Assembly (NCBI GenBank): GCA_964538515.1
Contig: CAZIEW010000007.1
Coordinates: 32,101 to 96,100, forward strand
Direction: 5' to 3'
DNA: 64,000 nucleotides
Origin: CALBZH01 sp964538515
GTDB lineage: Bacteria > Desulfobacterota > Syntrophobacteria > Syntrophobacterales > Syntrophobacteraceae
Within the stretch, counting starts at the first letter, position 1. Each line of letters opens with the position of its first letter. The notes below the pieces were generated by a model. It did not search any database. It was given only the letters and a program-made list of their open reading frames with translations, and was not told the origin of the DNA. A program made the position numbers and the translations under genes. Shown here piece by piece: positions 59,996 through 64,000 of the stretch.

Positions 59996-60790
59996 CTACC
60001 GGCTGCTTTGAGGTCGTGTTTGGCGATGGAAAAAGGCCTGCACTCTTGGGTCACGATTCTCCGACCGAAGCACGTCGGGCGGCCCCACGGCGATGATTCC
60101 CCGCGCCTCGCCGTCCAACATGATAGACCGCTGGGATATGCGCTCAATGCTCGGCAGCTCGTGCGTCACCACCACCATCGTGATCCCGAGTGAGTGGTTG
60201 AGCTCCAGGAGGAGCTCGTCGAGCTCGGCTGAGGTGATCGGGTCCAATCCCGCCGACGGCTCGTCGCAAAACAGGATAGCCGGATCCAGAGCCATGGCCC
60301 GTGCGAGGGCGGCCCGTTTTCTCATTCCGCCGCTCAGCTCCGATGGAAGATAGTCTTCGAAACCGTCCAGGCCGACCAGCTCGAGCTTGAGCTTCACCAA
60401 GTCCTGGATCATCTCGGGCGACAGCCGGCTGAATTCCTGGATGGGCAGAGCGACATTCTCGCCAAGGCTCAAGGAGCCAATCAGGGCACCGCTTTGGAAC
60501 AGCACGCCAATGCGCCGGCGAGCCAGGGCCAGAGCCGCTTCCCCGCCGCTGCCGGTGATTTCGTTTCCCTCGAGGAAGATGCGCCCCTTGAGGGGCCTTA
60601 GAAGTCCGATCAGCGCCTTCATGAGCGTACTCTTCCCGCACCCGCTGCCCCCAAGGATGGAGACGATCTCCCCTTTGCGTATGGAAAAGGTCATGTGCTC
60701 CAAGACGACCCGCTCCCCGTAGCCCAGCGAAAGGTCCTCCACCTGGATGATCCCCGGGGGTGAATCGTGCTGAGACGTCTCCCTGTCCAT
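59996..60790 (-). CDS. mlaF: Mla-type ABC transporter ATPase
   Basis: A 264-residue ATPase: Walker A GGSGCGKST, Q-loop LFQSGALIG, signature LSGGMRKRAALARA, Walker B AILFCDEPSAGLDP and switch His in VVVTHEL, all intact. The MlaF-like Q-loop segment (GALIGSL) supports lipid transport. ATG 60790 is given; ATG 60832, just after the permease stop, would add 14 residues. It energises the adjacent permease. Confidence 0.9.
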   Translation of the reverse strand: MDRETSQHDSPPGIIQVEDLSLGYGERVVLEHMTFSIRKGEIVSILGGSGCGKSTLMKALIGLLRPLKGRIFLEGNEITGSGGEAALALARRRIGVLFQSGALIGSLSLGENVALPIQEFSRLSPEMIQDLVKLKLELVGLDGFEDYLPSELSGGMRKRAALARAMALDPAILFCDEPSAGLDPITSAELDELLLELNHSLGITMVVVTHELPSIERISQRSIMLDGEARGIIAVGPPDVLRSENRDPRVQAFFHRQTRPQSSR

Positions 60791-60837
60791 GAATCCGTTC
60801 CGGTCCGCTGGGGCACGGGGCTCGCGCGGCATCCCCG

Positions 60838-61965
60838 TTACCAACCGAAGACATGAAATACGACGGTGAAAACCGCATCCGCCAGCACAATCAGGAAGAT
60901 GCCGCTCACCACGGCGGAGGTCGTCTGCTTCCCGACGCTATCCGCCCCTTTCTCGGCTTGCAGTCCCCTCAAACACCCGATGAGAGCGATCAGTATCGAG
61001 AAGGCGAGACTCTTGGCAAGACCGCCCATCACATCTCCCAAGGTCAGGATGGCGTAGGTCTCCTCGATGAAGCTCACCGCCGTCAGGTCGAGTCCCAGCA
61101 CCCCGACCACGATGCCCCCGATGATGCCGGACGCGTTGGCGAAAAGCGTGAGGAGCGGGCCGCAGACCGCCAGGGCGTAGACTTTGGGAAGGACCAGAAA
61201 GTTTTGGATGTCGAAGCCCATGACCTGCAGGGCGTCCACTTCCTCGTTCACTTTCATGGTTCCGATCTCAGCCGCAAAGGCCGATCCGGACCTGCCCGCC
61301 AGGATCACGGCCGTAAAAATGGGCCCCAGCTCGCGCGTCAAGGCCAGGCTGAGCAGATCGGCCACGAAGATATTGGCGCCGAACTGCCTCAACTGAACCG
61401 CTGCCTGAAACGCCATGACAAGGCCCAGAAGAAAGCTCAACAAGAAGACGATCGGCATCGCCTCGGCCCCGGCGAGCTGCATGTAATAAAACGTCTCGCG
61501 CCATCGTGCGCGCCGGAAATGCGTCATGGCCCAAACGGTGGACAATAGGAACGCGCCGATGAACTGCACGAGCTCGTGCCATTCTTTCGAGCCCCGCAGC
61601 CAGCCCCGCCCCAGGACCGCAATGATCTCGGACAAGCTCACGCGAGGGCGCTCGGCCTCTTGCTTGGTCTCGGTCCGAAGGTACCTGAGGAAATACTCCG
61701 CGCTGGGCGGCACGGCATGAAAGCGCACATCGATCGATTGGCGGGCGCAGTGTCGCCACAGCAGCCGCAACAAGGCAAGACCTGCGCTATCGATGTGAGA
61801 GACGTCCTGGAAATCGAGCAGAACAAACCGGGGAGGGCGCTTTTTCAAAGACCGCGACAGTTCGTCCCAGACGAGCTGAGCGTGCTCAAAGTTCAATGAA
61901 TCATGAAAGGCGAACTGGGTACCGCCGTCGTCCGTTTGAGTCGTCTCGACGGGTGGGCGATTCAT
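60838..61965 (-). CDS. mlaE: STAS-MlaE fusion permease
   Basis: A 375-residue protein. An N-terminal STAS domain (about 1-105: FVLLDFQDVSHIDSAGLALLRLLWRH), normally the separate MlaB subunit, is fused to a MlaE permease of five to six helices (about 125-375) with TRELGPIFTAVILAGRSGSAFAAEIGTMKVNEEVDAL. It is the membrane core of the lipid carrier; first gene of the four-gene operon. No mlaA or mlaC in the window. Confidence 0.9.
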   Translation of the reverse strand: MNRPPVETTQTDDGGTQFAFHDSLNFEHAQLVWDELSRSLKKRPPRFVLLDFQDVSHIDSAGLALLRLLWRHCARQSIDVRFHAVPPSAEYFLRYLRTETKQEAERPRVSLSEIIAVLGRGWLRGSKEWHELVQFIGAFLLSTVWAMTHFRRARWRETFYYMQLAGAEAMPIVFLLSFLLGLVMAFQAAVQLRQFGANIFVADLLSLALTRELGPIFTAVILAGRSGSAFAAEIGTMKVNEEVDALQVMGFDIQNFLVLPKVYALAVCGPLLTLFANASGIIGGIVVGVLGLDLTAVSFIEETYAILTLGDVMGGLAKSLAFSILIALIGCLRGLQAEKGADSVGKQTTSAVVSGIFLIVLADAVFTVVFHVFGW

Positions 61966-61972
61966 TCTGAGG

Positions 61973-62266
61973 TCAGGCCCCTGGCTTTTGATTGATTCTC
62001 TCCCTTAGGACACCCGAGCACTTGAAAGTCACGACTTTGCGGGGGGAGAGCATGATGGGGCTCCCCGTCTGGGGGTTCCTTCCCCGACGCTGATTCTTGT
62101 CCTTGACGCTGAACTTCCCGAAGCCACTGATCAGCACATCCTCGCCTGACTCCAGGCTCTGTTTGACAATCTCGAAAAGCGTCTCGATGATATGCGCCGA
62201 CTCCGTCTTGGTGAAGATGTTCTTGGCAAACAGATTCTCGACAATGTGAGCCTTGGTCAGGGTCAT
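61973..62266 (-). CDS. ihfA: integration host factor, alpha-type
   Basis: A 97-residue DNA-bending protein of the HU/IHF family. TLTKAHIVENLF at the start, GEDVLISGFGKFSVKDKNQRRGRNPQTG with the DNA-intercalating Pro region, and a basic end. It binds specific sites and bends DNA. GGAAAGG precedes ATG 62266; the much longer frame upstream covers promoter DNA and is rejected. It precedes the Mla operon by 7 bases, so may be co-transcribed. Confidence 0.88.
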   Translation of the reverse strand: MTLTKAHIVENLFAKNIFTKTESAHIIETLFEIVKQSLESGEDVLISGFGKFSVKDKNQRRGRNPQTGSPIMLSPRKVVTFKCSGVLRERINQKPGA

Positions 62267-62357
62267 ACGGCTTTCCTTTCCGAGTCGTTGCCGCAAGGGG
62301 TGCTCAATTTCGGCGCTCCCGCAGGATTTCGCTACAATTTTATTTAGTGTTCCTGCG

Positions 62358-62386
62358 CTTTTATACAAGAACGCATTGTTTTTCAA
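62358..62386 (-). promoter_or_regulatory. candidate sigma-70 promoter of ihfA
   Basis: On the minus strand TTGAAA (62386-62381), 17 bases, TAAAAG (62363-62358), in an AT-rich patch about 95 bases upstream of the ihfA ATG. By eye only. Confidence 0.4.
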
Positions 62387-62485
62387 CAGAAAAATAGCAC
62401 CTTTTCCGGATCTTCCATTCGAGGGCCGCCTTCGAGGCGATCCCCTTCGCCCGGACATTCCAGATTAAATCAACGGCAAGGACTA

Positions 62486-62522
62486 CCCCCCGAGCCTCTT
62501 CGGTACCCATCGGGCGGGGGGG
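62486..62522. repeat. GC-rich inverted repeat between rubredoxin and ihfA genes
   Basis: Arms CCCCCCG and CGGGGGG flank a 22-base loop. No T-run follows on either strand, so a terminator call is weak. Confidence 0.35.
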
Positions 62523-62569
62523 CAGCGAGCCACCGCTCATTCTATGATCCTTGATTCACAACAGAAGTC

Positions 62570-62815
62570 TTACGCTGAGCCGGTCGAAGCACCCGGCTCC
62601 GGAATTTCGCAGCGGATGTCCTTGCTCGACCCCGGACCCGCGAGAGGACGAAAGCACTTCTTTCCCGCTCCACAAACGGGGCATTTCCAATCCTCGGGAA
62701 GATCCTCGAATCGCGTTCCCTTGGCAATTTTACCCTTCCGATCTCCCCGGTCCGGGTCGTACACGTAACCGCAGTTGACCGTCTGACACTGCCACATGTC
62801 CTCCGGCTTCGCCAT
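62570..62815 (-). CDS. rubredoxin with CX4C first cysteine pair and C-terminal extension
   Basis: An 81-residue protein. The second iron-binding motif is ordinary (WKCPVCGAGKKCF, Cys45/Cys48), but the first reads CQTVNCGYVYDP, Cys10-X4-Cys15, where most rubredoxins have CX2C. The C-terminal 25 residues after FRPLAG are extra. A single-iron electron carrier, often used in oxygen or superoxide reduction by sulfate reducers. GGGGAGG lies before ATG 62815. Confidence 0.88.
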   Translation of the reverse strand: MAKPEDMWQCQTVNCGYVYDPDRGDRKGKIAKGTRFEDLPEDWKCPVCGAGKKCFRPLAGPGSSKDIRCEIPEPGASTGSA

Positions 62816-63079
62816 AAATCCTCCCCATATCTGATCATTCGAATCATCCGCGTCCCAATCTCCCGTCCGCCAACAGCGGCACCAGGCTCGGCGTGACTTG
62901 CCCGCGGTCCCACTCCCACGCCCGGTACACTTCGCCATTTCCTCTTAATATCAAAACCAATATAGTCCGCTCGGACCGCGACCACAAGCTTGACAACACG
63001 AGGGCGGCTCTATAAAAGCGAGCCCAGATGCCGCGTATCCTTCAGATGCATCGGGACAACACGTGACAGGAGCAGATCC

Positions 63080-64000
63080 ATGCTAGATTGGGTGTTTCTT
63101 TTTCCCGGCCAGGGGTCCCAGTACGTTGGAATGGGGCGCGAGTTCTATGATGATTACACGGAGGTCCGGGAGCTTTTTGCCCAGGCAAACGACATCCTGG
63201 GCATGGATGTCGTGAAGCTTTGCTTCGAGGGGCCGGAGGATGTCCTCGTCCAGACGCGTAACGTTCAACCGGCGATCACCGTGGTGAACTTGGCCTGCTA
63301 CACCGTCCTTCAGCTCCACGAAATCCTTCCCGTCGCCACGGCCGGTCACAGCCTGGGAGAATACAGCGCCCTGTACGCCGCCGGAGTGCTCGATCTCAAG
63401 GATGTTCTAAATCTGGTGCGATGGCGGGGCCACTTCATGGAAGAGGCCGCCCGAGAGCAGCCGGGGAGCATGGCGGCCATCATGGACATCGAGCAGGACC
63501 GGCTGCAGCACATCTGTACTCTATGCGACGTTGAAGTCGCGAACATCAACTGTCCCGAGCAGATCATCATCACCGGCCGCGACGAGCCGGTTGCGAAAGC
63601 GATGGCCATGAGCGAGGAGGCCGGGGCCAAGAAATGCGTGAAGCTCAACGTGAGCGGTCCCTGGCACAGCAAGTGTATGACCCTGGCCAGAGACCAATTC
63701 GAGCCCCATATCCGCCGGACCACCTTCCGTGATCCTCAGATCACCCTTGTCAACAACGTGGACGCCAAGCCCCTGAAAACCGGAGCCGAAGCAGCCGACA
63801 AGCTGGTTCAGCAAATCTGCGGGTCGGTCCTATGGAGCCAGTCGATGGAGCGGCTCATCCGAGACGGACACACCCATTTTGTTGAAGTGGGACCGAAAAA
63901 GGTTCTCAGGGGGCTGATGCGCCGCATCGATCGCAGCGCAAAGGTGTTGAACGTGGAAGATCTGGAGAGCCTCAGCACCTTTCTCCAAGCCAATCGCTAG
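63080..64000 (+). CDS. fabD: malonyl-CoA:ACP transacylase
   Basis: A 306-residue enzyme that loads malonate on acyl carrier protein for fatty-acid synthesis. FLFPGQGSQYVGMG at the N-terminus, nucleophile Ser91 in GHSLGEYSAL, catalytic His196 in SGPWHSKCM, and the VGPKKVLRGL end are all intact. AGGAG lies before ATG 63080; the longer frame reaches into the promoter. TAG ends exactly at the window's last base. Confidence 0.94.
   Translation: MLDWVFLFPGQGSQYVGMGREFYDDYTEVRELFAQANDILGMDVVKLCFEGPEDVLVQTRNVQPAITVVNLACYTVLQLHEILPVATAGHSLGEYSALYAAGVLDLKDVLNLVRWRGHFMEEAAREQPGSMAAIMDIEQDRLQHICTLCDVEVANINCPEQIIITGRDEPVAKAMAMSEEAGAKKCVKLNVSGPWHSKCMTLARDQFEPHIRRTTFRDPQITLVNNVDAKPLKTGAEAADKLVQQICGSVLWSQSMERLIRDGHTHFVEVGPKKVLRGLMRRIDRSAKVLNVEDLESLSTFLQANR

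Noticed and set aside
1..64000. tRNA, rRNA, transposase or prophage genes
   Set aside because: Looked for on both strands by eye; no cloverleaf, rRNA block, transposase or phage structural gene was seen.

Overview
This is 64 kb of GC-rich bacterial chromosome. The gene content points to a Gram-negative member of the Desulfobacterota/Deltaproteobacteria, perhaps Syntrophobacter- or Desulfacinum-like. The evidence is an alternative complex III (ACIII) joined to a cbb3-type oxidase, many two-component genes, SLC13-type anion carriers, a rubredoxin, an outer-membrane lipid (Mla/Mce) operon and a small DVU0772-like protein. No rRNA, tRNA, CRISPR array or intact insertion sequence was seen. Taxonomy is inferred from gene content only.

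Layout. Positions 1-6108 hold a truncated periplasmic binding protein followed by a multi-PAS histidine kinase and a receiver/GAF/PAS/kinase/receiver hybrid. An esterase and a compositionally mosaic FkbM methyltransferase follow (6144-7804). Positions 8033-18603 form one long, tightly packed plus-strand operon, actB-actC-actD-actF-actA-ccoN-ccoO(P)-ccoS-X-Y-actE. It encodes a complete quinol-oxidising ACIII wrapped around a cbb3-type terminal oxidase, so quinol oxidation, cytochrome c transfer and oxygen reduction are encoded as one unit.

Convergent to it, on the minus strand (27.2 down to 18.6 kb), is a cluster of a degenerate receiver, a receiver, a CBS pair, two SLC13/DASS-like anion carriers (one with an extra periplasmic domain), a UspA protein, a dCache histidine kinase and two receivers. 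It looks like a signalling-plus-anion-transport module. Upstream of it is an intergenic region with two copies of a structured repeat sharing 56 identical bases.

Positions 29175-31684 encode a cytochrome bd oxidase with a very small third subunit. The 31.9-35.1 kb stretch is an accessory patch: an SRPBCC protein, an orphan antitoxin with a decayed toxin, an attC-like imperfect palindrome, an ATP-grasp protein and a small lipoprotein. Then come glycogen phosphorylase and NudC, a HAD-like protein, a zinc-ribbon/SPFH pair, a cold-shock protein, a radical SAM protein, a DmeF-type metal exporter, an encapsulin-type ferritin-like protein, an lspA pseudogene and an EAL-HDOD protein.

Positions 47157-50969 are a minus-strand operon (HD-ddl-thyX-dut-tmk) for dTTP synthesis and the peptidoglycan precursor D-Ala-D-Ala. 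Tex, a methyltransferase and an RluA-family protein follow. Positions 56905-58269 encode a divergent DnaA paralogue with altered ATPase and DNA-binding motifs, preceded by an 870-base gene-free stretch with inverted repeats. The window closes with a minus-strand Mla/Mce lipid-transport operon, ihfA, a rubredoxin with unusual cysteine spacing, and fabD.
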